From positions 496,001 to 560,000 of the forward strand of contig NC_079259.1 of NCBI RefSeq assembly GCF_947241705.1: a stretch of DNA of 64,000 nucleotides. The letters are read 5' to 3'. Origin of the DNA: Saccharomyces mikatae IFO 1815 (taxonomy: Eukaryota; Ascomycota; Saccharomycetes; Saccharomycetales; Saccharomycetaceae). Positions within the stretch are counted from its first letter, which is position 1, and each line of letters opens with the position of its first letter. A program made the translations under genes and the position numbers. Below, in pieces: positions 42,802 to 52,847 of this stretch. The notes beneath the pieces are model-generated. The model was not told the origin of the DNA and ran no database searches. It was given only the letters and a program-made list of their open reading frames with translations.

Positions 42802-43240
42802 CCTAAGTTTTGTTATGTACACTTTATCTATAAAACGTGGACTCTTTTGGTTATATAATCATATAATGTATGCGTTTGCCAAAAATCGCCTCGATGTTAT
42901 ACTTTTGGATGGAACTTCCTTGCTATTTCTTGATATGGAAAGACTCAATTATCCCATCACCTTTGCTTAATATAATAATGGGTGCTTGAAAATTTCACCT
43001 GCAATTTTTTTATCTTACCGTCCGTCTGCATCTTTTTTTTTAGTAGTCGGTGGCATCTAAAATCATAAATAGGAATGGCGCTAAAAATCTTGCTTTTCCC
43101 TGTTAGAAAGGCCATAAAAATACCTTAACCTATTCGGATATCGAATTGACGATGATTAAGAGAGTTTTGGTCAGTCAACAGAATCGTGCTTGTGTTTCTT
43201 CACTTATGAATATAGTATATAAAATGCTACTTATTATGGA
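42802..43240 (-). promoter_or_regulatory. RPC11 promoter / BAP3 3' region
   Basis: This 439-base gap lies between two minus-strand genes and should hold the RPC11 promoter and the BAP3 terminator. Nothing else was recognised. Confidence 0.45.
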
Positions 43241-45055
43241 CTAACACCAAAAGTTGTAGATTCTGAAGAAAAATGAGGAATTTTTTAGTCTCTCTTTGTT
43301 TTCTTCGTTCTCTTGCCTGATTATTTCAGGATCGTAAACTCTTCTATGGTAATCTAAGTCAATTTTATCCAGCGGGTTTAAAAAGGTGAAATCTCTTTCG
43401 TAAAGCATGTACCCTAAATACATACAGAGCCATAGTGGGGCAGCCAAGTAACTTTCGAAGAAGGCTTGAGCATTACACTTACCGCCATTACCTATAGGAG
43501 ACAGAGCTACCCAGAATTGTGCCATGAAGACAAGAATGTTGAAGAAAACCCCGTAATACGAACCCCATATACCGGTGTTGGCCTTATAACCAACTTCATC
43601 CAGTGACCTTCCTTGTACTTTCATAGCTTTCCTGAATCGAATATGCGAAAGCATAATTCCTGACCATGTGAAAAGTTCACTCAAGCCTGCAATAGCTGCT
43701 AACCATGTAAATGCTTGCTCTTCTTGTGGCGAGCAGGCGACAAAGCCAATGACCCCAACAAGACAGCACACAAATAAGGCACGCAAAGGCCTGCCCTCTC
43801 TGTCAATATAATCCAAAAATTTTGGGGCATAACCCTGTTGAGCCAAAGAACACATTAGTCGCGGTGCAGCATAGAGAGCAGAATTTGCAACTGAGATAAC
43901 AGATATCAAGATAACAGCGTTAATGATATGAGGCACGACTCTGACTTTGTGAATAGAGGCTGCCAAGACATACGGTGAAGCATGCGTTGCTGCACTACCG
44001 GAACCCATCAACTGATCGTTATTGTGAGGAACATTGAAGCCAATCAGAATCATAGTCAACAAATAAATGATCAGGATACGATATACACTTCTCTTGGCGG
44101 CCACAGGAGTGGATTTTCTTGGGTTAGACTGTTCATTGATGGAAAGAACAAATAACTCAATACCACCGAAGGAAAAGTATGCAGTCACAAGAATGAAACA
44201 TATTCCTTTGAAACGAGTGGCACCATTTCCCTCGGCAAATGAACCAGGATCGCGCCAATATTTACCGCCAATATAGCCGTCTACACCAGCCCCCCCGCAA
44301 TTGATGACGACTGATAAAATGATGAAACCTGCAATCATTAAAATCTTGCAGGAGCTGAAGATGAATTCTGTTTCACCATATGCCTTGACACCAAAAAAGT
44401 GGATAAACAATAGAAACACATAAAAAATGACAATGAACACGTCGGAATTAATTTTATCATTCCAATACTTGATAGTCATGGAAGAGGTAATCAATTCCAA
44501 CGGGAGCACAGTTAACCATTGGATGCAAAATATCCAAGTGGTAGCGAATCCAAATGATTTTGAGATAAAGATGGAATTGTATGCGTTAAAGTTACCTGGT
44601 AGTGTGGGATAAGTTACTCCCATTTCACCAGCTGCTTGAACCATGAAATATGTGACGAATGAGACCATAACATAGCCAATGACTAAGGATCCTGGACCAG
44701 CAAGTTTCAAACCCTTAGCGTTGGCAACTAGAAGTCCTGTCCCTATTCCTGTGCCTAGAGACATCATGACGACATGTCTAGATTTCATAGATTTCTTCAA
44801 ACGGTTATTGGATTTCATCGACCTGGTGCCATCTTCTAAATCGTTGTCATCTTCGAGATGTTGGCTCTCAGCTCTTTTAAATGAATCGACGAATCTGTGA
44901 ACCAACCCATTTCGGGATTCTTCAGAATGTTCTTTAACTTCCTGACTTAATGATGCTGTTGTCGATGTATTGAAATTATTATATAAAGCTGAGTCCGTTA
45001 CTTCGAATTCTGCATTTTTTTCTGTTTTGGAAGACGTTACTATAGGATCTAACAT
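43241..45055 (-). CDS. BAP3: Amino acid permease Bap3
   Basis: Orthologue of Bap3 (YDR046C), a plasma-membrane permease of the yeast amino acid transporter family that imports branched-chain amino acids and also Cys, Ala and aromatic residues. The product is 604 residues, equal to S. cerevisiae. After a cytosolic N-terminus of about 95 residues come twelve predicted helices, starting with the substrate-binding segment [20 protein letters not shown]. The APC signatures [20 protein letters not shown] and [20 protein letters not shown] are clear. The C-terminus [10 protein letters not shown] is the conserved palmitoylation-type ending of this family. An inverted AGCCG/CGGCT element lies about 400 bases upstream, as expected for SPS-sensor control. 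Confidence 0.97.
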   Translation of the reverse strand: MLDPIVTSSKTEKNAEFEVTDSALYNNFNTSTTASLSQEVKEHSEESRNGLVHRFVDSFKRAESQHLEDDNDLEDGTRSMKSNNRLKKSMKSRHVVMMSLGTGIGTGLLVANAKGLKLAGPGSLVIGYVMVSFVTYFMVQAAGEMGVTYPTLPGNFNAYNSIFISKSFGFATTWIFCIQWLTVLPLELITSSMTIKYWNDKINSDVFIVIFYVFLLFIHFFGVKAYGETEFIFSSCKILMIAGFIILSVVINCGGAGVDGYIGGKYWRDPGSFAEGNGATRFKGICFILVTAYFSFGGIELFVLSINEQSNPRKSTPVAAKRSVYRILIIYLLTMILIGFNVPHNNDQLMGSGSAATHASPYVLAASIHKVRVVPHIINAVILISVISVANSALYAAPRLMCSLAQQGYAPKFLDYIDREGRPLRALFVCCLVGVIGFVACSPQEEQAFTWLAAIAGLSELFTWSGIMLSHIRFRKAMKVQGRSLDEVGYKANTGIWGSYYGVFFNILVFMAQFWVALSPIGNGGKCNAQAFFESYLAAPLWLCMYLGYMLYERDFTFLNPLDKIDLDYHRRVYDPEIIRQENEENKERLKNSSFFFRIYNFWC

Positions 45056-46275
45056 TGCCTCAAGCGAAAAGAGAATATTGGTAAATATACTATCTAATTA
45101 TGGAAATCCATCAAATAAGAAAGAGGGATATTGCAATTTGGTTTTTATTGCCCGACTATTCCGATTATCACAAAATGTGCAATAAGAAGCTTTTCATTTC
45201 ATCGACCGAATGAATCGTCTGTTAATATACTAATCCTTTTGTGAAGAAACAAGATTAACAGAGAGACCAAGAAAGGACAATCATGACTAAAAAAAAACTG
45301 TGTAAACCTGGAGACGTAGCTGAACTACTTGCAGAGAAAATGGCCGCATACTTTATTGTCATGCTTCCTTGAGGAAAAACGAGCCTTTAAAGGAGCCTTA
45401 GTTGATCGCAGCTCCAGAGCAATGGAAGTAATAGTAGCAAAACCCTTCTCGCGGAGCCGCGCGCACGGCTATATGAAAGGTGTCCGTTCAGCTCAGCGAG
45501 ATGTGTCGGCCGGAAAAAAAAACACGCATCTGGTAAGGAAAGACATAAGCAGGCTCAATGAAGGACGAAGACATGATGAAGGCAGCACTAGAAGGTAAAT
45601 AGAATTGAGAGTAAGATGGAAGGGCGAGTTCTGAATTGTGCTCCTTGCGGTGCTTTGTTTTGCCGTGATTCTTAAAAAGTCTTTTTTTGTGTTGAACCAG
45701 ATATTCTCATGTCAGACCATGGAATTAGCGTCATCGGATTCTATTGTATTGCTCTGCATCAATGTGTTTTCAAAACGTTCATTGGTGCTCACTATCGGAT
45801 ACATACTCTTTTTAATGCATGCGATTAGACCGTTGTAACCCCGCTAGAGACGGAGTCGTATATATAGAATATACTATCATACATATATACCGGAAATTAT
45901 GAGCAATGTGTCTTCCTTCGTCAGTAAATAAGACAATCCTAGCTTCACACTGTCAGTACTTCTAGCTTATCTGTTTTCTTTGGTGCTACCATACACAATC
46001 ATCTTCATATTCCTCCTCGTTTATACTGGGTTCGAATTTTTTTCGCGGCAGGAGTGAAAGGCAAAAAAACTAGAAAGAGTTTCAACCCTGCCAACGAAAT
46101 GTTCTGCTCTTCTTGCTGTTAATGCTTTAAAAATTGTGATATTTCAAGCTAAAGACATAAAGTTAAAAGGAAATACCGACGACTTGTTCACCAAAGATCA
46201 TCCTAAAAACTGGGTCTACCAAGCTTTCTTCGATATAAACTAAATAAAAAAAAGATCAAAAGATACTGTAGCACT
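45056..46275. other. Divergent BAP3-HEM12 intergenic region
   Basis: 1.2 kb between divergent genes. The left part holds the BAP3 upstream element. The right part should hold the HEM12 promoter. Open frames at 45,329-45,598 and 45,638-45,838 have no family and are probably chance. No RNA gene was seen. Confidence 0.5.
45455..45470. promoter_or_regulatory. Amino-acid response element (UASaa-like) of BAP3
   Basis: AGCCG, six bases, then CGGCT form a perfect inverted repeat about 400-415 bases upstream of BAP3. Stp1/Stp2, activated by the Ssy1-Ptr3-Ssy5 sensor, bind CGGC-containing elements in BAP2, BAP3 and AGP1 promoters at similar distances. The repeat is seen; the factor is inferred. Confidence 0.6.
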
Positions 46276-47364
46276 ATGAGCAACTTTCCAGCTCCAAAAA
46301 ACGATCTTATATTGAGAGCAGCAAAAGGAGAAAAAGTGGAGAGACCTCCATGCTGGATAATGCGTCAAGCTGGTCGTTATCTGCCGGAATACCATGAAGT
46401 GAAAAATAACCGTGATTTCTTCCAGACTTGCAGGGATGCGGAAATTGCTTCTGAAATTACTATCCAACCTGTGAGGCGTTACAGGGGCCTTATTGATGCT
46501 GCCATTATTTTCAGCGATATCTTGGTTATTCCCCAAGCCATGGGTATGAAAGTTGAAATGCTGGAAGGTAAAGGTCCACATTTCCCAGAGCCTTTGAGAA
46601 AACCAGAAGATCTTCAGACCGTGTTGGATTACAAGGTTGATGTTCTGAAAGAATTGGATTGGGCTTTTAAGGCAATCACCATGACAAGGATCAAGCTGGA
46701 TGGTGAGGTCCCCTTATTTGGCTTCTGTGGGGGGCCTTGGACTCTGCTGGTTTATATGACTGAAGGTGGCGGATCTCGTCTTTTCAGATTTGCCAAACAA
46801 TGGATTAACATGTATTCAGAACTTTCTCATAAATTATTGCAGAAAATTACCGATGTAGCCGTGGAGTTTCTAAGTCAGCAGGTGGTAGCAGGTGCTCAAA
46901 TACTGCAGGTTTTCGAAAGCTGGGGGGGCGAACTTTCATCAAAGGACTTTGATGAATTCTCCTTACCATACTTAAGACAGATAGCTGAAAAAGTGCCAAA
47001 AAGGTTGCAAGAATTAGGTATCATGGAAAAGATTCCTATGATTGTTTTCGCGAAAGGCTCATGGTATGCTCTAGACAAGTTATGCAGTTTAGGATTTGAT
47101 GTTGTTTCATTGGATTGGAGCTGGGACCCAAGAGAGGCGGTTGAAATCAACAAGAACCGTGTTACTTTGCAAGGGAACTTGGATCCTGGCGTCATGTATG
47201 GTTCCAAAGAGATGATAACGAAGAAAGTCAAGCAGATGATAGACGCTTTTGGCGGTGGGAAGTCCCGCTACATCGTAAATTTCGGTCACGGCACCCACCC
47301 TTTCATGGATCCAGATGTCATCAAGTTCTTCTTGGAGGAGTGCCACAGGATTGGTTCCCTGTAG
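46276..47364 (+). CDS. HEM12: Uroporphyrinogen decarboxylase
   Basis: Catalyses decarboxylation of uroporphyrinogen III to coproporphyrinogen III, the fifth step of heme synthesis, in the cytosol (YDR047W). The product is 362 residues, equal to S. cerevisiae. Family motifs are [18 protein letters not shown] near residue 25, [18 protein letters not shown] near 145, [33 protein letters not shown] and [13 protein letters not shown] near the end. The conserved N-terminal Arg and Asp residues that hold the substrate are in the first motif and in [14 protein letters not shown]. Its product feeds HEM13, which lies about 4 kb to the left. Confidence 0.98.
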   Translation: MSNFPAPKNDLILRAAKGEKVERPPCWIMRQAGRYLPEYHEVKNNRDFFQTCRDAEIASEITIQPVRRYRGLIDAAIIFSDILVIPQAMGMKVEMLEGKGPHFPEPLRKPEDLQTVLDYKVDVLKELDWAFKAITMTRIKLDGEVPLFGFCGGPWTLLVYMTEGGGSRLFRFAKQWINMYSELSHKLLQKITDVAVEFLSQQVVAGAQILQVFESWGGELSSKDFDEFSLPYLRQIAEKVPKRLQELGIMEKIPMIVFAKGSWYALDKLCSLGFDVVSLDWSWDPREAVEINKNRVTLQGNLDPGVMYGSKEMITKKVKQMIDAFGGGKSRYIVNFGHGTHPFMDPDVIKFFLEECHRIGSL

Positions 47365-47689
47365 TGGTGAGAATATTATGTCATATTGTGCTATAGATGA
47401 AAGTATATACTTGTATTTAAACAAAACCATTTTCAAACCCCTTAAATAAGATGGCGTTGTGTTGTTCTTGAGGCTCTTCATTGGTTGTTGTTTTTTTTTC
47501 ATGTACTTTACTCTCTGCAATTTCTTCGAAATGAGTGTAGTGACAAAATCTTGAATGGAAATAAATGATGATGGAATATAAAAAATAAAATAAGAAGAGG
47601 ACGCATGTTGCCTTCCCTTCAGAGAAAATACTTTTAAAAGGAAATACACGGCTCGTCACAAAGTTGAGAAAAGTGTGAATTTACAGATA
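47365..47689 (+). promoter_or_regulatory. HEM12 3' region / VMS1 promoter
   Basis: 325 bases holding the HEM12 terminator and VMS1 promoter. Antisense open frames here (47,107-47,649 and 47,417-47,659) correspond to the dubious S. cerevisiae frame YDR048C and I do not accept them as genes. Confidence 0.45.
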
Positions 47690-49582
47690 ATGAATAGTAT
47701 GACCAACGTGCTAAAGAAAAATGATCTTTATATATTTGATTTGTCCGAACAACTTCTGAATTCATTGAATTTGATGAGTTTTGATCCCATGTTACGAGAA
47801 GTTGAGGTAGATAACCACTCTTATAATGATGAGAACAAGAAAATTAGGGATTCTCAACTACCAAGACAAAAGGTTACACCAAGCTCCATGCGTTGCAGTG
47901 TTTGTCAGGTGAACTTTGACTCCAGGGATGTACAAAAGGCCCACTACCAGACTGATTATCATTTGATGAATATCAAGCGTAATATAAGGGGGTTGAGCAT
48001 TCTGTCTGTCGTAGAATTCGATAATCTAGTTTCTAAGGAGCGTGATATTAAATCTGAACATGAACATTCTGATAACGAACAAATATCTAGTGATGATGAA
48101 GAGGAAAGTGAAGAAACCAGCGATAAAGATTCGAACCTACAAGTTGGTGATCAAATGGAAAATATAATTGAAAATGATATGCAAAAATTAGGTTTTCAGG
48201 AAGATGAACCGAATGTTGTCAGCCATATTAATACTCAATCACCTTTTATCTACTTTAAATCGAACCTTCTTCAAGAGAATGAGGTTCTGGGAGTTTATAA
48301 GTCTGTGTTTAGTAAAAAATCTCTTTCTAAACCACACGAAGCCTTGGCCTTTTGGAACTCGGAAGAAAACCCTTTGATGGCAATTTCAGCCCTTTTTATG
48401 GTAGGAGGTGGCCATTTTGCGGGAGCAATTGTTTCTCATCAAAGGCTCAACGTAAAGGGGAATGCTCACAAAAAGAACGAAACTTTAATTGAGCAAGCAG
48501 TAAATTTCTTGGAGCACAAGACGTTTCATAGGTATACTACCAGAAGGAAACAAGGTGGTTCTCAATCAGCAATGGACAATGCAAAGGGGAAAGCCAATTC
48601 TGCTGGTTCGGCCCTTCGTAGGTACAACGAAAACGCATTAAAAACGGATATACAAGGCTTATTAAAAGACTGGGAACCTTACTTGTCAAAATGTGACAAT
48701 ATTTTTATTCGAGCTCGTAACGTTAATGATAGAAAAATTTTTACTGATAATAATATTTTGATAAAAAATGATGAAAGGATAAAGAGCTTTCCTTTCACTA
48801 CAAGTAGGCCAACCGTATTGGAGTTGAAAAAGGCATGGTGTGAACTCTGTTATCTGAAAATTCTACCTAAGCCTGAGCCTTTAACAGTAAAGCAAAGAGT
48901 ACAAAAGTCAGAAAGCTCAAACAAGAAGGATAAAATTGAAGAAAAGCAAGAACTTTCGCCGGAGGAAGCTCAAACAGAAGAAGCGATCTCTCTAGTGAAG
49001 AAGGGGAGAGTCCCTTTACTTGTATCCTTTTTAAAAAAGAATAAGCTCAATGGAGACTTTCAGTTGAAACCCGCCAGTAAATACTCTCTAACTCCAACTA
49101 TGTTACATTATGCATCACAACAAGGAATGAAAAAAATGGTTTTGATTTTACTTTCGAATATCAAGTGTGATCCTACGATCAAGAACAGATTGGGAAGGAC
49201 TGCATGGGATTTAACTAGGGATCACGATGTAAAACACGCATTTCAAATTGCAAGGCACAATTTAGGTGAATCTTTCACTAATTGGGATGAATCGCATATT
49301 GGAGAGCCGTTGAGTAGAGAACAAGTTAGTGAACTCAATGAAAAAGAGGAAGCGATGGAGAATCAAAGAACAGAAAAACTAATTAAATTAGAGCTAGAAG
49401 CTGCAAAGGAAAGACAGAGATTTGCTAAAGATGCAATAAGAGGTCCCGGAAAAAAGCTAACCAATATACCATCAGTCGAACAACAAAATCTCAATTCATT
49501 GACCGATGAACAAAGACGCCGATTGATGAGAGAACAACGGGCTAGAGCTGCAGAGGAGAGAATGAAGAAGGCCACAAAGTAA
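47690..49582 (+). CDS. VMS1: Peptidyl-tRNA hydrolase / Cdc48 cofactor Vms1
   Basis: Orthologue of Vms1 (YDR049W, human ANKZF1), which releases stalled nascent chains from peptidyl-tRNA on 60S subunits in ribosome quality control, and recruits Cdc48 to stressed mitochondria. The product is 630 residues; S. cerevisiae has 632. In order: a C2H2 zinc finger CSVCQVNFDSRDVQKAH near residues 69-88, an acidic Ser/Glu region, the VLRF1 release domain with the catalytic GSQ in RRKQGGSQSAMDNA, ankyrin repeats (TPTMLHYASQQGMKKMVLIL), a coiled coil, and a C-terminal Cdc48-binding VIM motif (RRRLMREQRARAAEERMK). I chose the ATG at 47,690 (MNSMTNVLKK); the frame is open five codons earlier from a GTG. Confidence 0.96.
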   Translation: MNSMTNVLKKNDLYIFDLSEQLLNSLNLMSFDPMLREVEVDNHSYNDENKKIRDSQLPRQKVTPSSMRCSVCQVNFDSRDVQKAHYQTDYHLMNIKRNIRGLSILSVVEFDNLVSKERDIKSEHEHSDNEQISSDDEEESEETSDKDSNLQVGDQMENIIENDMQKLGFQEDEPNVVSHINTQSPFIYFKSNLLQENEVLGVYKSVFSKKSLSKPHEALAFWNSEENPLMAISALFMVGGGHFAGAIVSHQRLNVKGNAHKKNETLIEQAVNFLEHKTFHRYTTRRKQGGSQSAMDNAKGKANSAGSALRRYNENALKTDIQGLLKDWEPYLSKCDNIFIRARNVNDRKIFTDNNILIKNDERIKSFPFTTSRPTVLELKKAWCELCYLKILPKPEPLTVKQRVQKSESSNKKDKIEEKQELSPEEAQTEEAISLVKKGRVPLLVSFLKKNKLNGDFQLKPASKYSLTPTMLHYASQQGMKKMVLILLSNIKCDPTIKNRLGRTAWDLTRDHDVKHAFQIARHNLGESFTNWDESHIGEPLSREQVSELNEKEEAMENQRTEKLIKLELEAAKERQRFAKDAIRGPGKKLTNIPSVEQQNLNSLTDEQRRRLMREQRARAAEERMKKATK

Positions 49583-50029
49583 CTGATATGTATCTTTACA
49601 GCGGTTTTCTTTTTTTTTGCACTTGCATTTCAATTTAAACTAATGAAACGTAATATATAAATATAGTATCCGAATTTTTTTTTTTGTCACTGACTGTTTT
49701 TTATGAACAGTTTTCGTCTTCTGCTGAATTATTTTCATTAGGACAAAAACCATCAGATATTTTGGTTAAACTTGGCGAAAAAACATAAAATTTACCTTCA
49801 TTAATTCTGACGCATTTTCGAGGAACCTCAATGGGAGACCATATTTTGTTACGTAAAATCGAGCGGCAAAATAATCCTTCTTAATCATTTAAGAGACCTC
49901 GCAAAACCTCAACCGTTCAATAGGGAAGAATTGTTTAAAAGAAAGCTTTCCGTAATCATCAATTTATTTTACATAACACTAGATATAAAGAAAAGAAGAT
50001 AATATTTTTATATAATTATTATATTAAAC
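49583..50029. other. Convergent 3' region of VMS1 and TPI1
   Basis: 447 bases between converging genes, AT-rich with homopolymer runs near 49,608 and 49,677. Expected to hold both 3' ends. No gene or RNA was recognised. Confidence 0.5.
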
Positions 50030-50776
50030 TTAGTTTCTAGAGTTGATGATATCAACAAATTCTGGCTTCAAAGAAGCACCACCGACCAAGAAACCATCGA
50101 CGTCAGACTTGTCCTTGAAAGTAACAGCGTTGCTACCGTTAGCAGAACCACCGTATAGGATTCTCAATTCGCTGGCGACCTTGTCACCCAACTTGGAAGC
50201 CAAGAACTTTCTGATGGAAGCGTGAATGTCTTGAGCATCTTCTGGAGTAGCAGCCAAACCGGTACCAATGGCCCAGACTGGTTCGTAAGCGATAACGACA
50301 TTAGTCCAGTCCTTAACTTCTTCCAAAACAGCGTTCAATTGTCTTTCAACAACATCCAAAGTCTTACCGGCCTTCTTTTCTTCCAAAGTTTCACCGATAC
50401 ACAAGATGACACCGACACCTTGACCCAAAGCGAACTTAGTCTTGTCAGCAACGAACTTGTCGTCTTCGTGGAAGTAAGATCTTCTTTCGGAGTGACCCAA
50501 AATAACCCACTTAGCACCAACATCCTTGATTTGGTCAACGGAGTTTTCACCAGTGAAAGCACCAGAAGCCTTCAAGTAAGCATTTTGAGCACCGACAGTG
50601 ACTTGTGGCTTCTTAACCAAAGAGACAGAGTAGTCCAAGTAAGTAGCTGGAGGACAGATAACAACTTCGACGTTTTCTGGGATAGAAGCAGTGTTCAATC
50701 TTTCAACAATTTCCTTAATGGATTGTTTGGAACCGTTTAATTTAAAGTTACCACCGACAAAGAAAGTTCTAGCCAT
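50030..50776 (-). CDS. TPI1: Triosephosphate isomerase
   Basis: Interconverts dihydroxyacetone phosphate and glyceraldehyde 3-phosphate in cytosolic glycolysis (YDR050C). The product is 248 residues, equal to S. cerevisiae, with only a few changes. Catalytic residues are visible: Lys12 in GGNFKLNG, His95 in ILGHSERR and Glu165 in [11 protein letters not shown]. The phosphate-binding loops GTGLAATPE and [10 protein letters not shown] are intact. The TIM barrel is complete. Codon bias is extreme, as for yeast glycolytic genes, which also explains the long antisense open frame at 50,222-50,740. Confidence 0.99.
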   Translation of the reverse strand: MARTFFVGGNFKLNGSKQSIKEIVERLNTASIPENVEVVICPPATYLDYSVSLVKKPQVTVGAQNAYLKASGAFTGENSVDQIKDVGAKWVILGHSERRSYFHEDDKFVADKTKFALGQGVGVILCIGETLEEKKAGKTLDVVERQLNAVLEEVKDWTNVVIAYEPVWAIGTGLAATPEDAQDIHASIRKFLASKLGDKVASELRILYGGSANGSNAVTFKDKSDVDGFLVGGASLKPEFVDIINSRN

Positions 50777-51369
50777 TTTTGATTTATTTATAGGGTTTTT
50801 GTAGTTGTATAGTTGAGCAAGAAAGAATATGTAAAGAAATTAAAAAAAAATGTTTCAAAAAAGAGTAGAAAAGATGTTCTCTAGGAGAAAAATAAATAAT
50901 GTAGTAATTTCGTTAATCTTCTAAATTATGTTGCCCTTTATATTCTCTGTTACAGCAGCCGAGCCAAAGGCATATAGGCTCCTTTGCATTAACTTGCGTA
51001 ACAAACCACCTGTCAGTTTCAACCGAGGTGGCATCCGAGAGAATTGTGTGATAGTTCTAATTCATCTCGGAAAATCTCACATGCCACTGAGAATAAAAAC
51101 TGGATGCCGGAAAAGAGGTGTCCTGGTGGAACATCAATAGAGGAAGCCCAAACTACCAAAGCGGGTAAGCTGTAATGTCCTGATGGATCGTTAGGTGACT
51201 TCTGATATATGAAAGGAAAAGGAGAGTGAGAATCACAGATGAGCCTGAATGGGGTCCACTCCTCATAGCTGTAAATCCTTCTTATTAAACTGACGCACGT
51301 TATTATGAACTTAAAATATGATATGCATTCTTCTAAGTAAATATGTTGAACATCGAATTTTTATAAATA
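50777..51369 (-). promoter_or_regulatory. TPI1 promoter / DET1 3' region
   Basis: A Reb1-type site (CGGGTAA, reverse of TTACCCG) lies at 51,162-51,168, about 390 bases upstream of TPI1, and a Gcr1-type GGAAG (CTTCC on the other strand) at 51,142-51,146. Together these match the known Reb1/Gcr1 layout of the TPI1 upstream activator. I could not place a Rap1 site with confidence. The region next to TPI1 is A/T-rich as in strong glycolytic promoters. Confidence 0.65.
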
Positions 51370-52374
51370 TTATGTAGTCAAGTCCCCCTCGCAATCGGTC
51401 CATTTGGGCAACACTGTCCTCAAGACGTATCTATTAATAGATTCGTCCAGCTCCATTACCATTACACTTCCGTTGGGGACATTAGTGAACGATTCAAACT
51501 CTTCGTAGGTCCATCTAAACCATTTCATCAGGAAAACTCTGGAATAAATACCGTGTGTGACAAGAACGACAACGTCCCTGGGCCTTCTCTCCTGCCTATC
51601 ATGAAAGTGCCTAAATAAAGTTTCTTGAAAACTGGCCACTCTGTCATACACATCTGCTGCACTTTCCCCATGAGGGAATCTGAAAAAGAAATGACCATAA
51701 GTCGATCTCTTCTTCATAACATCCTGCATGCTATTGATCTTTTGGAAATTACCAAAATCTTGTTCCCTTATTCTTGGTTCATCCTTAACCCGATATTGCA
51801 GGTAACATTTTCCAGGTTCCCCTTCACAAATATTATCTTCATTATTTTCATAAACACCACCGGTATTATTAAGTCCTCTGGGCCAAAAGGCATGTTTCTG
51901 CTTACCACAAGGGTCATACCTCATATCCTCACAAATACGAACACCACTATTCAATTCGTTATATTCATCGATGACGTCCAGAATACCTTTCAATGTTTCC
52001 CTCGCTCTCCTGTATGGTGATGTGTAAAAGACTATGTTTGTATCCTTTTCTCTACTTAGTCTAGTATAACCCTTCAACGGTAAAATTCTCCTATTACTTT
52101 CGTCTTTAATATATTTTTTAGCTAAACCTTCTACTAAGTTGTGATCATCTAGGTTTAAAACACGTAATAAGTCAATCCCAGCTTGTCTAGCTTGGATTTG
52201 ACCTGTTTTAGTCAAAGAAATCAGGTGGTTGGGAATATAACCGTTCACCTCCTTGTTCTTATTCGATTCACTTTCCCCATGCCTTATTAGTACAATCAAT
52301 CTAGGCCTGGCATTCGTAAAAGAGCCTCCACCGCCAGCAACGTCTTCACTAACATGAATGTTCTCTTCACACAT
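51370..52374 (-). CDS. DET1: Histidine phosphatase family protein Det1
   Basis: Orthologue of Det1 (YDR051C), an acid-phosphatase-like protein involved in non-vesicular sterol movement between ER and plasma membrane. The product is 334 residues, equal to S. cerevisiae. The histidine phosphatase (phosphoglycerate mutase-like) signature RHGES is at residues 31-35 after RLIVLI. A second catalytic cluster is in YTSPYRRARETLKG, and the C-terminal His is in VVLVTHGIYSRVFLMKW. FPHGESAADVYDRV is also well conserved. It is unrelated to plant DET1 despite the name. The start MCEENIHVSED matches the family. Confidence 0.95.
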   Translation of the reverse strand: MCEENIHVSEDVAGGGGSFTNARPRLIVLIRHGESESNKNKEVNGYIPNHLISLTKTGQIQARQAGIDLLRVLNLDDHNLVEGLAKKYIKDESNRRILPLKGYTRLSREKDTNIVFYTSPYRRARETLKGILDVIDEYNELNSGVRICEDMRYDPCGKQKHAFWPRGLNNTGGVYENNEDNICEGEPGKCYLQYRVKDEPRIREQDFGNFQKINSMQDVMKKRSTYGHFFFRFPHGESAADVYDRVASFQETLFRHFHDRQERRPRDVVVLVTHGIYSRVFLMKWFRWTYEEFESFTNVPNGSVMVMELDESINRYVLRTVLPKWTDCEGDLTT

Positions 52375-52847
52375 TTCTTGGGCTTATGCTTTTCAGGTAT
52401 TCGAATGGAATATTGTGGCATAGCCTTTACGTAATAAACAACTAATGTAAGCAGCAACTAATGCGGTTGAGAAGCTTTTTTTTTTTTCCTGCTTCACGGC
52501 CTGCGCAAGCTATCGGGTAGACATAGAAGGTAGAATATTAAGCGCGCTAGGTACGTCAACATCAGTCCGCAGTTCGCCTTTTGATTAAGACAGGTTATGA
52601 CGTGAAAGGGAAATAATCTAGGTAATAATATATATAAGTATATATATATGCAACTAATAATATGTAAACGAGTAATTAAGAGAGACATCGATAGCAATAA
52701 AGTTATAAGATAAGGGTTTAATTTGAACAACAAAGTGATTCGAAAACCTTTCCGTTGATAGCTTTCTTGCTCAGCGCAGCACTAAAAGCAGGACCAATAT
52801 TCATTTTGCTTTAACACTAAAAATTAATGCTCTTTTATTGTTTTCCC
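52375..52847 (-). promoter_or_regulatory. DET1 promoter / DBF4 3' region
   Basis: 473 bases between two minus-strand genes. It includes TA-rich DNA around 52,625-52,650 and a T-run near 52,477-52,488. No gene or RNA was recognised. Confidence 0.45.

Noticed and set aside
47107-47659. Minus-strand frames between HEM12 and VMS1 (YDR048C-like)
   Set aside because: Largely antisense to the HEM12 3' end; the S. cerevisiae counterpart is considered dubious.
50222-50740. 172-codon frame antisense to TPI1
   Set aside because: An effect of extreme codon bias in TPI1, which leaves the opposite strand open.
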